From NCBI GenBank assembly GCA_002779605.1, contig PEWE01000020.1, positions 216,791 through 280,790 on the forward strand: DNA of 64,000 nt, written 5' to 3'. The position numbers were made by a program, and so were the translations under genes. The DNA comes from Zetaproteobacteria bacterium CG06_land_8_20_14_3_00_59_53. GTDB taxonomy: Bacteria > Pseudomonadota > Zetaproteobacteria > Mariprofundales > Mariprofundaceae. This document shows, in pieces, positions 1-10,900 of this stretch. The notes below the pieces were generated by a model. It was not told the DNA's origin. It saw only the letters and a list, made by a program, of their open reading frames with translations, and searched no databases. Numbering within the stretch: position 1 is the stretch's first letter; each line of letters starts with the position of its first letter.

Positions 1-891
1 GAGGGATTCTTCGATGATAAGGCTACAGAGCCTGAGCAGATACGCATCAACGGGTTGCCCATATTGGGACGATGCAACGAAGCGTGTGCTTATGTGCGCA
101 AGCATCGCATTGATCATGTCTATCTTGCCCTTCCGATGCGAGCTGAAGCGGTAATGCGTAATGTTTTTGATCAATTACAGGATACAACGGCGTCAGTGTT
201 TCTGGTTCCAGACCTGTTTGTGTTCGAACTGATGGGAACATATCAGCAGGATATTAAGGGAATGCCGGTTTTCTCTTTGTGTGAGAGTCCGTTGAACGGG
301 CCTTTTGGTGTGGTTAAGCATCTGGAGGACAAGATTCTTGCGAGCTTGATTCTGCTGCTGATCTGGCCGTTGATGTTGCTGATTGCATTGGGAGTGAAAT
401 TAACTTCTAAGGGGCCGGTTATTTTTAAGCAGCGGCGTTATGGCCTTAATGGCATGCCTATTAAGGTATACAAATTCAGATCAATGACAGTCTGTGAGGA
501 TGGAAACAATGTATTGCAAGCCAAACAGGGCGATGCGCGCGTAACCAAATTCGGTGCTTTTCTTCGACGTACCTCTCTGGATGAATTACCCCAGTTCTTC
601 AATGTATTGCAAGGTCGTATGAGCATCGTCGGCCCGCGCCCTCATGCTGTGGCTCACAACGAGCAGTACAGAAAACTGATTCGAGGGTATATGTGGCGGC
701 ACAAGGTAAAGCCCGGCATTACCGGGTTGGCTCAGGTGAGCGGTTGGCGCGGCGAAACGGACACCCTCGAGAAAATGCAGAGGAGGGTCGAGTTTGATCT
801 CGAATACATTCGAAGATGGTCTATCTGGCTGGACATAAAGATCATTCTTCAAACGGCCTTGATAGGTTTCACCGGAAAAAACGCGTACTGA
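1..891 (+). CDS. Undecaprenyl-phosphate sugar phosphotransferase (WcaJ/bacterial sugar transferase family), 5' truncated
   Basis: Open from the first base, so the N-terminus lies outside the window; 296 residues are visible. It should move a sugar-1-phosphate from a nucleotide sugar onto undecaprenyl phosphate at the inner membrane, starting exopolysaccharide or O-antigen units. The visible part begins in the central nucleotide-binding-like domain (GFFDD, then INGLPILG). A membrane hairpin follows near visible residues 112-131 ([16 protein letters not shown]). The catalytic sugar transferase domain then shows [28 protein letters not shown] and [17 protein letters not shown], all typical of the family, and appears complete to the stop. 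The stop overlaps the ATG of the next gene (TGATG), so the two are probably co-transcribed. The sugar cannot be told from sequence. Confidence 0.93.
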   Translation, partial: EGFFDDKATEPEQIRINGLPILGRCNEACAYVRKHRIDHVYLALPMRAEAVMRNVFDQLQDTTASVFLVPDLFVFELMGTYQQDIKGMPVFSLCESPLNGPFGVVKHLEDKILASLILLLIWPLMLLIALGVKLTSKGPVIFKQRRYGLNGMPIKVYKFRSMTVCEDGNNVLQAKQGDARVTKFGAFLRRTSLDELPQFFNVLQGRMSIVGPRPHAVAHNEQYRKLIRGYMWRHKVKPGITGLAQVSGWRGETDTLEKMQRRVEFDLEYIRRWSIWLDIKIILQTALIGFTGKNAY

Positions 892-2408
892 TGGTGCAGA
901 AGAAGACAGTTTATGCGTCTCTGTTTGGAATAATCACCCTGGTTCTGATTTGTGTGATCGGTGCACAGGCGAGAGTTGCTCCGCAGTTTGGTGGCTATTG
1001 GATTGTAGGGCTTATGCTGGTGCTATGTCTGATTATCGCTATCGGATGGCAAAGGCGTTGGCGTTGTAGTGTGGAAACTGATTTCCCTGTTTATTCAGCT
1101 GTTCTGTTGTTTTACGCATTGATAATTGTATTGGTAGGAAGCATACACTTTGCCGGACTAGCCATGATTCCAGGTGAAATGGAAATCAACCAATTTAATG
1201 TGCATGCCTTTAATGCGATGAAGCAGGAAAGAGCCTTTGCTCTGTATTACCTACTCTTTCCGGCCATGGTCCTGACTCAAATCGAATTGCAACGTGTGGT
1301 ATCCTTGCAGGCCGTCATTCGATGCCTATTCTTTGCAGGGCTGCTTACCGCCATTGTCTCAATCTATCAGGTTTTCTTTGATTCAACTTTTCTGCATGCG
1401 ATGTCATGGGGGGAGAGATATGAGGGATTGGCGACTGATCCCAATGCGCTAGCCTTGTCCTGTTTTCTGTTGGTTCCATTACTTGCTATAGGGTGCTGGA
1501 TTGAAAAACTCAGTATAATAAGATTGTTTTATCTGTTGTTGATACTGATGCTCGGAATAGCCGTATGGGGAACTGGGAATCGGACGGGTTTTGTTGGTAT
1601 TTGCCTTTTATTACTGAGCTTTCCCTGGGTTCTTTCCGTTGCTATGAATCACTGGAGTCTTCGCCGCCGCCTGATGCTCGGTCTGCTTCCTGTCGCTGTT
1701 TGCTTTGCAGGGCTTATATTTGCTTCTTCGATGATGACTGTGGTGGAGAACACGGGGTTAACAGGTGAGCGGCTGGCAGGTACGTGGAAAAAATTTGAGG
1801 CACAAGGAATTCACGGCGTGTTTTTTCAGGAAGAGCACCGGGGAAGATATCTGGTCACTGGAATAGATCTGGTTTCAGAAGCGCCTTGGGCCGGTTGGGG
1901 GCCGGCCGGATTTTACCGTGAAGCCACCAATATGTTCTATCTCAGACACGGGTGGCGAGGGGATTTTCGGGACAGCGCGCTTAATCATTATTTGATGATA
2001 GCGAGTGATTTCGGACTCCCTGCTATGGCGATTAATCTGGCAATTCTTTTTTCTCCTGTTGCTCTGGGGATAGTTGTATTCCGGCGAGTTTGTGATGTCA
2101 GGCCGCGACTAATTCTTGCTGCGTTGATCTCAAGTAACTTATTGTTCCTGTTGCTTGTCTTTACTATCCCCCCATCATATTTTCTGGGCGCAGTATGGCT
2201 TTGGTCTGTCCATCTCGTTGTATTGCTCATGCTTGCCAGGCAACACGGCGTGGCATTGAGGTTTCCGCAATCAAGCACCATCAGAAGAGCCATTATGGCA
2301 TCAGCTATACTGCTAACCTTGATCGTGCTAGCGGGGAGCTATGAAACCAGCTTTGGCGATCACGGTTATGCTGTACGCGCTCAGCATGCATGGTGGAAAA
2401 GCGGGTGA
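891..2408 (+). CDS. O-antigen ligase/polymerase-like polytopic membrane protein (Wzy/WaaL type)
   Basis: A 505-residue hydrophobic protein with roughly ten to twelve membrane segments. A large periplasmic loop at about residues 320-370 holds WAGWGPAGFYREATNMF and then DSALNHYLMIASDFGLPAM, the arrangement seen in O-antigen ligase and EPS polymerase families (Wzy_C-like). It probably polymerises or ligates polysaccharide units in the periplasm. The ATG at 891 is preferred over an upstream in-frame start at 816 because it overlaps the stop of the sugar transferase gene, as in translational coupling. Polymerase and ligase cannot be separated on sequence alone. Confidence 0.8.
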   Translation: MVQKKTVYASLFGIITLVLICVIGAQARVAPQFGGYWIVGLMLVLCLIIAIGWQRRWRCSVETDFPVYSAVLLFYALIIVLVGSIHFAGLAMIPGEMEINQFNVHAFNAMKQERAFALYYLLFPAMVLTQIELQRVVSLQAVIRCLFFAGLLTAIVSIYQVFFDSTFLHAMSWGERYEGLATDPNALALSCFLLVPLLAIGCWIEKLSIIRLFYLLLILMLGIAVWGTGNRTGFVGICLLLLSFPWVLSVAMNHWSLRRRLMLGLLPVAVCFAGLIFASSMMTVVENTGLTGERLAGTWKKFEAQGIHGVFFQEEHRGRYLVTGIDLVSEAPWAGWGPAGFYREATNMFYLRHGWRGDFRDSALNHYLMIASDFGLPAMAINLAILFSPVALGIVVFRRVCDVRPRLILAALISSNLLFLLLVFTIPPSYFLGAVWLWSVHLVVLLMLARQHGVALRFPQSSTIRRAIMASAILLTLIVLAGSYETSFGDHGYAVRAQHAWWKSG

Positions 2409-2494
2409 TAGACCTTCAACGATTTTTCTTCTCGGGCGAGCACCGAAGAGCCAAACCTATATGTGATTGACACCTCGCCGGATCATAGCGTTTT

Positions 2495-3208
2495 TCACTT
2501 TTTCAGAGTAACATAAGCAAAGCTTGTTAAGCAGGGGATTGGATGCCTGACAAGCCAGGCGGATAGCCGCTGATGAAACCCGAAATAGATAGGCACTTTG
2601 GCATAATACGCGGCATGCCCAAAGAAACCGATATACTCCGAGATTCTGAATCCAAGGGTTTCAAATCGTCTGATTTGTCTTCTTGAAGGGCCACGACACC
2701 AGCTGTAATAAGCAGGGAATTTGGCATGTTTTCCCTCTTTTTCCCTGCCTGGTTGCAGGTGGTGTAGTACCTTTTCAGCCAGCCTTTCGGGTAATAACCT
2801 GTTTACCAGAAACGGGGGGGCATACAGCGTCGGGAAAAAGTGGAACGCCAGGCCACCATCGGCAAGCAGGGTGAATACATTCTGATGAAAGCGCTCTCCA
2901 TTCTTGATGTGTTCTGCGAGCATCCGACTGAAAATCAGATCATATCCACTTGGCAAGTCAAGGTTGTCATCTGTGATGTCTGCCTGTAACTTGATGTAAC
3001 CATCTGGGGCTTTGGCTAATTCGGCTGCGGAAATATCAAGAATGGTATATTCAAGATTGTGCTTATTGACGAATTCTTGTGAAAAACTCGGATTGGCACC
3101 ACCACCAACCTCAAGGATTCTTCTTGCACCATGCTGAACAATCAGGTTTTCCAAGTATGCCGTAGCATTTTGCCATGCCTGTTCCGAGCCGGCGTAATGA
3201 ATATTCAT
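2495..3208 (-). CDS. Class I SAM-dependent methyltransferase
   Basis: A 237-residue protein with the Rossmann methyltransferase motif I as ILEVGGGANPS near residues 32-42, an acidic motif II (YTILDIS) and a later FSRMLAEHIKNG segment typical of Methyltransf_11/23 proteins. The start at 3208 is chosen because AAGGA precedes it at good spacing; an in-frame TTG at 3226 is less likely. It sits between the polymerase-like gene (convergent) and a Wzz gene (same strand, upstream), so modification of a cell-surface glycan or lipid is plausible. The substrate is unknown. Confidence 0.8.
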   Translation of the reverse strand: MNIHYAGSEQAWQNATAYLENLIVQHGARRILEVGGGANPSFSQEFVNKHNLEYTILDISAAELAKAPDGYIKLQADITDDNLDLPSGYDLIFSRMLAEHIKNGERFHQNVFTLLADGGLAFHFFPTLYAPPFLVNRLLPERLAEKVLHHLQPGREKEGKHAKFPAYYSWCRGPSRRQIRRFETLGFRISEYIGFFGHAAYYAKVPIYFGFHQRLSAWLVRHPIPCLTSFAYVTLKK

Positions 3209-3374
3209 GTTATTCCTTTTCGTCAAAGTTAAGGCGCCCCGTCATATGAGGGGGTGGAAGTAGTTCACCGACTTACACCTGTCATAATTCTGTCAGAGAG
3301 GATATATGCCAATGAAAGACCATTTGCCAAGGCGAAAGAAGGCTGATTCATTTCAGCGCCAATCCAATCGGTCG

Positions 3375-4472
3375 TTATGCCCCGGCATTTCTGGGGCGCA
3401 AGATGGTATCTACAAAGAAGGCGGCGAATATACCAAATATTAGGCCGGCTATCAGGCTGCCCAGCACGATATGGTTGCGTCTCGGTTTAATTGGGCGCAA
3501 CGGGGTATAAGCCGGCTCTTCCACGCGCATCAGACGGAAGTCGTCAATCCCGATAGATTGCTTCTGCAACTTCTCCAATTTTCCTTTTAGCTTGGGAATC
3601 TCGGTGTTGTACATGCCTATGTCTTTGCGGTTTTCCAAGGCTTCCAGTTCTGCATTCAGAGATTTGATTCCACGCATGTATAAAATATCGGATGTGATAA
3701 TTGAAAAGTCGCCTTCGGCCATTTCCCTGTTTTTTGAACTGACTGCGGGCAGCTGGAAGTCAGAAATTCCTAGCACCGAGGCAATAGAAATCGCCTCTTT
3801 TAGCTGGGCTATTCTGTTTTGTTTTTCGTGAGTCTCCTGAGTGAGCAATGCGTCAATCTTCGACTGGGTAATTAATTTCTGGCTTTCAAGAAAAGCCTGG
3901 AGGTCTCCAACCATGTTTTGTCTACCCATTCGAGCGACTTGGGTAACTATATCATTCAGCGTAGTGGTAATATTAACGGGGTCTGATCCCGTTATACTTA
4001 GTACGCCATCTTTCCAACTCAGTGTTTGGTTAAAGGCATTGAAAGAATCGTGTAGCTCACGCTCTGATCGGGCAGTTGGATAAAACTTTTCCCTTATTCC
4101 GTGGTTCATGAAGTAATCGCGTCGTATAGACTTTAAATTGATCGTCTGGGAGAAATATTTAAATGCAGTTGTTGGGGTATAGGAGGTATCGGTTAAACCA
4201 ATGGCATTTGCAAAACGCTCAATCTCGGCGACATCCTTATGGCTTGGTGGTACAAGGGTTGTACTCACGGTGTAAACAGAGGGAGAAAGCAATGCATAAG
4301 ATAGTCCGATGATGGTGATGATTGAACAGAGGGCGGCGATCAGAAATTTATGTTTGGTCATAGTTTGCCATAGGTCAAACAAACTGATTTGATCCTGTTC
4401 TATAGGCTGGGCCACCAACATAACAGGGGTGCCTTGTTTGGCTAGTTGAAGGTTGTTACTTTGTTGATCCAT
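3375..4472 (-). CDS. Wzz/chain-length determinant family protein
   Basis: A 365-residue inner-membrane protein with one transmembrane segment near the N-terminus (FLIAALCSIITIIGLSYALL), a long periplasmic helical region and a second transmembrane segment near the C-terminus (IVLGSLIAGLIFGIFAAFF). A PxxPxxP-like stretch (PLRPIKPRR) precedes the second segment. This is the classic Wzz architecture that sets polysaccharide chain length. The ATG at 4472 is preferred because GGGAG lies 8 bases upstream; an ATG at 4487 would put that Shine-Dalgarno sequence inside the gene. It fits the neighbouring polysaccharide genes. No cytoplasmic kinase domain is fused to it. Confidence 0.85.
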   Translation of the reverse strand: MDQQSNNLQLAKQGTPVMLVAQPIEQDQISLFDLWQTMTKHKFLIAALCSIITIIGLSYALLSPSVYTVSTTLVPPSHKDVAEIERFANAIGLTDTSYTPTTAFKYFSQTINLKSIRRDYFMNHGIREKFYPTARSERELHDSFNAFNQTLSWKDGVLSITGSDPVNITTTLNDIVTQVARMGRQNMVGDLQAFLESQKLITQSKIDALLTQETHEKQNRIAQLKEAISIASVLGISDFQLPAVSSKNREMAEGDFSIITSDILYMRGIKSLNAELEALENRKDIGMYNTEIPKLKGKLEKLQKQSIGIDDFRLMRVEEPAYTPLRPIKPRRNHIVLGSLIAGLIFGIFAAFFVDTILRPRNAGA

Positions 4473-4609
4473 ACTCCGCGCTCCCATGAGTTATATCCGG
4501 TTGGTAAAACTACAAATCTTTCTCTGCGTTGCCAATAACCACATCGCGTGACGCGGCGGTAGGGAGAAGAGCCCACTTTGCCTGATGAACGGGAATGGTA
4601 TTAAGCTGT

Positions 4610-6058
4610 TTACACGACGCGACCGGATAGCAGGTTAAGCGAATGGGCCTTCGTCCAGATGGAATTCTGTATCACGTTTCTCTGCATACGCCACTGCCAG
4701 TTGCCGTGCAGGGTTCCGGGCGTGTTGAGGCGCGCCTCTGAGCCCAGTGACAGCAGATCCTGCATCGGAATCATGGCCAGCCTTGCATCGGATTCGATAC
4801 ACACGCGGATCAGCGGCCATGGCATGGCATCACCGCTTAAGTCGGCATGCTCGGCCATGCGGTCGATTTCATCTTTGCCAAGTCCGGCATACCAGCCCAT
4901 CGTGGTGTCGTTGTCATGTGTGCCGGTGTAGATCACGCTGTTGGCGTCGAAGTTGCCGGGCAGATAGGGGTTGTCCTGCGAACCGTCAAAGGCGAACTGC
5001 AGCACCTTCATGCCCGGAAGATCGAAATCGTCCAGCAGGGCCGTGACCTCCGGGGTGATCAGGCCGAGGTCCTCGGCGGCGATCGGCAGGCGACCGAGCT
5101 TATCTTTCAGTGCCTGCAGCAGTTGCTTGCCCGGAGCCTTGATCCATTCGCCGATCTTGCCGTCTTCCCTGTCGCCGGGGATCGACCAGAAGGCCTCCAG
5201 ACCACGGAAGTGATCGATGCGCAGCAGATGCATGCGCTTCATCTGCGCCTCGATACGCATCAGCCACCAGTCGAATTCGCTGGCTTCATGTGCTTCCCAG
5301 CGGTACAAGGGGTTGCCCCAGCGCTGACCGTTCTCGGCGAAGTAGTCCGGCGGAACGCCGGCAACATCGTCGCACAGTCCCTTTTCATTGACGGTGAACA
5401 GCGACTGGTTGGCCCATACATCGACCGAATCGTGCGCCACATAGATGGGCAGGTCGCCGAACAGGATGATACCACGTGATTCAGCGTGCTGTTTCAATGC
5501 ATGCCATTGTCGATCGAAGGCGAACTGTTCGAATACCACCTGCTGGATGGCAGCCTCGCATTGCGCGGCGACCGCACTCAGTGCAGCTGCTTCGTGTCTG
5601 GCCAGCGGGGTATCCCACTGCCACCAGGGACCACCGTTATGACGCTGTTTGAGAGCAGTGAACAGGGCGTAATCTTCCAGCCATGATGCATTGGCCAGTC
5701 GGAATGCCTGCACCTCGGCAGCCAGCGCATCGTCGCGCGCTACCGCATGCCAGAAGCCGTGCCCGGCGCGCAGCAACGGCTTGTCGCCTGCGGTATCGGC
5801 CAGCCAGCCTTCGGCGACGCAGGCTCGCAGATCGATGAGGTCCGGATTTCCCGCGAAGGTGGATAATGATTCATAGGGAGAGCCATGTCCGTGCGTGGGG
5901 CCGAGCGGCAGGAACTGCCAGACGGAGAAGCCACCCTTGCAGATGCTGTCCACAAAGGCATGCGCCTCACTGCCCAGCGTGCCGACGGCCTGCGGGCCGG
6001 GAAGGGAGGTGATGTGCAGCAGTACGCCGGCGCGGCGTCGATCCAGCCAGGGTTTCAT
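4610..6058 (-). CDS. malQ: 4-alpha-glucanotransferase (amylomaltase, GH77)
   Basis: A 482-residue GH77 enzyme that transfers alpha-1,4-glucan segments in maltodextrin and glycogen turnover in the cytoplasm. The N-terminus RRAGVLLHITSLPGPQAVGTLG is typical of amylomaltases. Family signatures include FGDLPIYVAHDSVDVWANQ, GVPPDYFAENGQRWGNPLY, RIDHFRGLEAFW with the nucleophile Asp, IAAEDLGLITPEV with the acid Glu, and GTHDNDTTMGWY with the third Asp. Length is normal for the bacterial family. It is the last of three minus-strand genes (glgC, GH57, malQ) with gaps of about 35-45 bases, consistent with one operon. Confidence 0.95.
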   Translation of the reverse strand: MKPWLDRRRAGVLLHITSLPGPQAVGTLGSEAHAFVDSICKGGFSVWQFLPLGPTHGHGSPYESLSTFAGNPDLIDLRACVAEGWLADTAGDKPLLRAGHGFWHAVARDDALAAEVQAFRLANASWLEDYALFTALKQRHNGGPWWQWDTPLARHEAAALSAVAAQCEAAIQQVVFEQFAFDRQWHALKQHAESRGIILFGDLPIYVAHDSVDVWANQSLFTVNEKGLCDDVAGVPPDYFAENGQRWGNPLYRWEAHEASEFDWWLMRIEAQMKRMHLLRIDHFRGLEAFWSIPGDREDGKIGEWIKAPGKQLLQALKDKLGRLPIAAEDLGLITPEVTALLDDFDLPGMKVLQFAFDGSQDNPYLPGNFDANSVIYTGTHDNDTTMGWYAGLGKDEIDRMAEHADLSGDAMPWPLIRVCIESDARLAMIPMQDLLSLGSEARLNTPGTLHGNWQWRMQRNVIQNSIWTKAHSLNLLSGRVV

Positions 6059-6102
6059 ATGTTGGTTGCCTTTTTTTGCTATCGCTCGCTGGAGCCGGGA
6101 TA

Positions 6103-7803
6103 TCAGTTGCCGCGGCGCATGGTGCCGCCGCCTTCAGCATTGCCGCCACCTGCCGAGATCGGAGCCTCAAGCGAGGCCGGTACGTTGACTTCAATCAGCT
6201 GATAAAGCTTGCGCAGATGGTTGCGGTACAATCGGTCGAAATCGCGCACCGCAGGCCCCGGATTGTAGTCGCCGAACCACCAGCACCAGTCCGAACCTTC
6301 GCAGATGCGCAGCTGTTCAGCAGCGGCTGCCATCTTTTCATCACTCAGCTTGCCGGCCTTCTGTACCGTATCAAAGGCCTTCTTGGCCTCGATCAGTAAT
6401 TCCCAGCCGCGTGTCTTGGCCGCGTCGCCGATCCAGGTCGAAAGATTTCCGTACACCCATGAGCCTGCAGCCATGCGCTTCAGGCGCGGCTGTTCAGCAT
6501 GTGTATTGAGGTATTCGGAGAAGGTGGTCAGCTCGAATTCCTTGTGTTCGGAAATAGCCTGATACAGCGAGGTCAGGAAGGGGACGCCATTCTCATGGAA
6601 ATGCTCCCAGGCGTTTTCGCCGTCCATGATGATGGCAGCCACGGGGGCCGTTTCCGACAGTGTGCGCTGATGGATGCCGTTCAGTTCATGGATGAAGTTG
6701 GCGACCGCATCGCGGGTATCCCAGCTCTGGTACTCGAAGCCGATCAGGTCCGACAGACGATCGTCACGGAAGAAGCAGGAGATCTTGCCGTCCTTGCCGG
6801 TACGCCATGGATGGTACAGGTCACGTCCGCCCTGATGTTCACGGATGTTGTAGCCCAGAGAGTTGTGCAGCACGCCTTCGCCTGTTGCGCACCAGTCAAA
6901 ACCGCTTTGTCCGAGCATCTCGACGGTTGCCTGCGAAACCGCACCCTCAGCCGGCCAGCAGCCGCGCGCCGGGGTTCCGAAGCTCGCTGCATGCGCCCGT
7001 CTGGCCAGATCGATATGTTCCTGAGCACGCTCTTTGCCGCCCGGATACTGCGTGGCCGGAATCAATGCATCAGGCACCGTTTCATGGGCCGAATTGAAAT
7101 CCAGCTGCAGGGGGATAATCGGATGGGCGTAGGGGGTGGTGGAAACCTCGATCTTGCCGAGTTCTGCAAGCTTGCGGTAACGCGGCGCAATGTCGGCCAG
7201 CAGGCTGGCGATCAGCGTCATCAGGTCTCGCCTGTCCTGATAGGAGAAGTTACCGGCCTTTTCGATCAGGCGGCGGGCGATGAAATGCGTGTTGCGCACC
7301 GTTTCGCCCAGCCAAGCCAGATGATACCAGGTGACCAGATCGGTGAAGTAGTTGTCGCCGAGATAATCCAGACCGTTGTGGTGACGACATTGTTCAGCAA
7401 GGTTCCACAGGCGGCTGTAGGCAGGGTAGCGATGCATGTTCCGCCCGTGGTTCAGGCGGAAGCAGGTCTCCAGCAGCCAGTCGCGTTCGCTGTCGCTGAA
7501 GCAGCCGTCTTCGTGTACCAGCGCGCTAAGCAGCGGATCCGGCAGCTGGCCTTCATGATTCAGCCAGTGACGGATGCGCTCGGCATAGTCCTCGATCTGC
7601 GCGGTCAGCGACGGCACGAAATTGACCACCGCACGTGCGCCGGGCACCTGTTCCAGGATCGCTGCCATGTCGGTGTAATCCTTCATGGCATGCAGATAGA
7701 CCCAGGGCAGGGCATAGGTGCCTGATTCCGCGTCCCGGTAGAACGGTTGGTGCATATGCCAGCAGAAAACCACCGACAGCTTATGAGGCGCTGCTTTTTT
7801 CAT
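6103..7803 (-). CDS. Glycoside hydrolase family 57 protein (alpha-amylase/glucan-branching type)
   Basis: A 566-residue GH57 protein acting on alpha-glucans. Motif 1 is visible as FCWHMHQPFY near the N-terminus. The region GCWPAEGAVS holds the likely catalytic Glu, and AIIMDGENAWEHF holds the likely acid/base Asp, followed by WIGDAAKTRGWELL. The start at 7803 is preceded by AGGAAGG. It lies between glgC and malQ, so a role in glycogen or maltodextrin processing is likely. Whether it hydrolyses, debranches or transfers is unclear, because GH57 members vary and a separate GH13 branching enzyme (glgB) is encoded nearby. Confidence 0.9.
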   Translation of the reverse strand: MKKAAPHKLSVVFCWHMHQPFYRDAESGTYALPWVYLHAMKDYTDMAAILEQVPGARAVVNFVPSLTAQIEDYAERIRHWLNHEGQLPDPLLSALVHEDGCFSDSERDWLLETCFRLNHGRNMHRYPAYSRLWNLAEQCRHHNGLDYLGDNYFTDLVTWYHLAWLGETVRNTHFIARRLIEKAGNFSYQDRRDLMTLIASLLADIAPRYRKLAELGKIEVSTTPYAHPIIPLQLDFNSAHETVPDALIPATQYPGGKERAQEHIDLARRAHAASFGTPARGCWPAEGAVSQATVEMLGQSGFDWCATGEGVLHNSLGYNIREHQGGRDLYHPWRTGKDGKISCFFRDDRLSDLIGFEYQSWDTRDAVANFIHELNGIHQRTLSETAPVAAIIMDGENAWEHFHENGVPFLTSLYQAISEHKEFELTTFSEYLNTHAEQPRLKRMAAGSWVYGNLSTWIGDAAKTRGWELLIEAKKAFDTVQKAGKLSDEKMAAAAEQLRICEGSDWCWWFGDYNPGPAVRDFDRLYRNHLRKLYQLIEVNVPASLEAPISAGGGNAEGGGTMRRGN

Positions 7804-7836
7804 GAAGCCTTCCTGTACTTGAAGCTCTTGTTAATA

Positions 7837-9102
7837 TCAGACCGAGTGCAAACTCTGCCCCAGCATGTCTGGCGTGACCAGAACAATCCCGCCCTCGCTG
7901 ACATAAAATCGCTTGGCATCTTCCACTGCATTCTCACCGATGATGGTGCCCTCAGGGATCACGGTGCCTTTGTCGATGACGCAACGCCTGATACGGCAGC
8001 CGCGGCGGATCTCCACATCCGGCAGGATCACGCTATCGGTCACCTCGGAAAAGGAATGGATACGTACATTCGAGAACAGTACCGAATGACGCACGATAGA
8101 GCCTGTGATCAGGCAGCCGCCGGAGATCATGGTGTCCACTGCCATACCGCGACGCTCTTCATCATCGAAGGCGAACTTGGCCGGAGGCAGTTGCTCCTGA
8201 TGTGTCCATACCGGCCAGTTCTGGTCGTAGAGATCGAGATCCGGCTGGATGTTGGCCAGATTGATGTTGGCATCCCAGTAGGCATCGATGGTGCCGACAT
8301 CACGCCAGTAGCCGGGCCCGCCGGTATTGCCGTTGATGAACGGGAAGGCGAAGATGTTCGCATTCTTGATGGCATCCGGAATGATGTCTTTACCGAAATC
8401 GTGGCTGGAACTTTTGTCCTGGGCATCGGCGATCAGACGGTTGCGCAGATATTCGGCGCTGAACACATAGATGCCCATCGAGGCCAGAGCCTGGTTCGGA
8501 TCATCCGCCATTGCTTTCGGGTTGGCCGGCTTCTCGGCGAATTCGACGATGCGGTTGTCTGCATCGACCTCCATCACGCCGAATTCGGTGGCTTCTTTCA
8601 GCGGGACAGGGATGCAGCCGACGGTGATGTCGGCGCCGGTGGCGGCATGCGCCGCAACCATCTTGCCGTAGTCCATCTTGTAGATGTGGTCGCCGGCCAG
8701 CACCAGCACGTAGCCGAAGTTGTAGTGCCGCATGATGTCGAGGTTCTGGTAGATGGCATCGGCGGTCCCTTCATACCAGCCCTCGCCGGTACGCTGCTGC
8801 GCGGGCAGCACTTCAAGGAATTCACCGAACTGGCCGGACAGGAAGCCCCAGCCGCGTTGCAGATGGCGCTGCAGGGAATGCGATTTGTACTGCGTGAGCA
8901 CCGAGATGTGGCGGATGCCGGAGTTGATGCAGTTGGAAAGCGGGAAATCAATGATGCGGAACTTGCCTCCGAATGGTACGGCCGGTTTGGCCCGCCAGTC
9001 GGTGAGAGCCTTCAGGCGCGAACCGCGACCGCCCGCGAGTACGATGGCCAGTGTTTCGCTGGTCAGCTTGCTGATGTGGCGTTGCATAGTGATTTCAGAC
9101 AT
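7837..9102 (-). CDS. glgC: Glucose-1-phosphate adenylyltransferase
   Basis: A 421-residue enzyme making ADP-glucose from ATP and glucose-1-phosphate, the committed step of bacterial glycogen synthesis. It carries the nucleotidyltransferase signature LAGGRGSRLKALTDWRAKPA, the segment FGGKFRIIDFPLSNCINSG, the substrate segment YEGTADAIYQNLDIM, and a C-terminal left-handed beta-helix region with SVLFSNVRIHSFSEV. The start at 9102 has a strong GAGGGAAGG upstream. It is the first gene of the minus-strand glycogen operon and diverges from pgm across a 155-base promoter region. No glycogen synthase gene (glgA) is in the window. Confidence 0.97.
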   Translation of the reverse strand: MSEITMQRHISKLTSETLAIVLAGGRGSRLKALTDWRAKPAVPFGGKFRIIDFPLSNCINSGIRHISVLTQYKSHSLQRHLQRGWGFLSGQFGEFLEVLPAQQRTGEGWYEGTADAIYQNLDIMRHYNFGYVLVLAGDHIYKMDYGKMVAAHAATGADITVGCIPVPLKEATEFGVMEVDADNRIVEFAEKPANPKAMADDPNQALASMGIYVFSAEYLRNRLIADAQDKSSSHDFGKDIIPDAIKNANIFAFPFINGNTGGPGYWRDVGTIDAYWDANINLANIQPDLDLYDQNWPVWTHQEQLPPAKFAFDDEERRGMAVDTMISGGCLITGSIVRHSVLFSNVRIHSFSEVTDSVILPDVEIRRGCRIRRCVIDKGTVIPEGTIIGENAVEDAKRFYVSEGGIVLVTPDMLGQSLHSV

Positions 9103-9152
9103 GTCCCTTCCCTCGTGTTTGATATAAAGCGAGTCGCATCATAGCAATGTGA

Positions 9153-10889
<1,737 letters not shown>

Positions 10890-10900
10890 GGACTGAGACC

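Noticed and set aside
7747..9144. 465-codon plus-strand open frame
   Set aside because: Antisense to glgC, which carries unmistakable motifs; the frame has only His/Asp/Gly-rich shadow composition.
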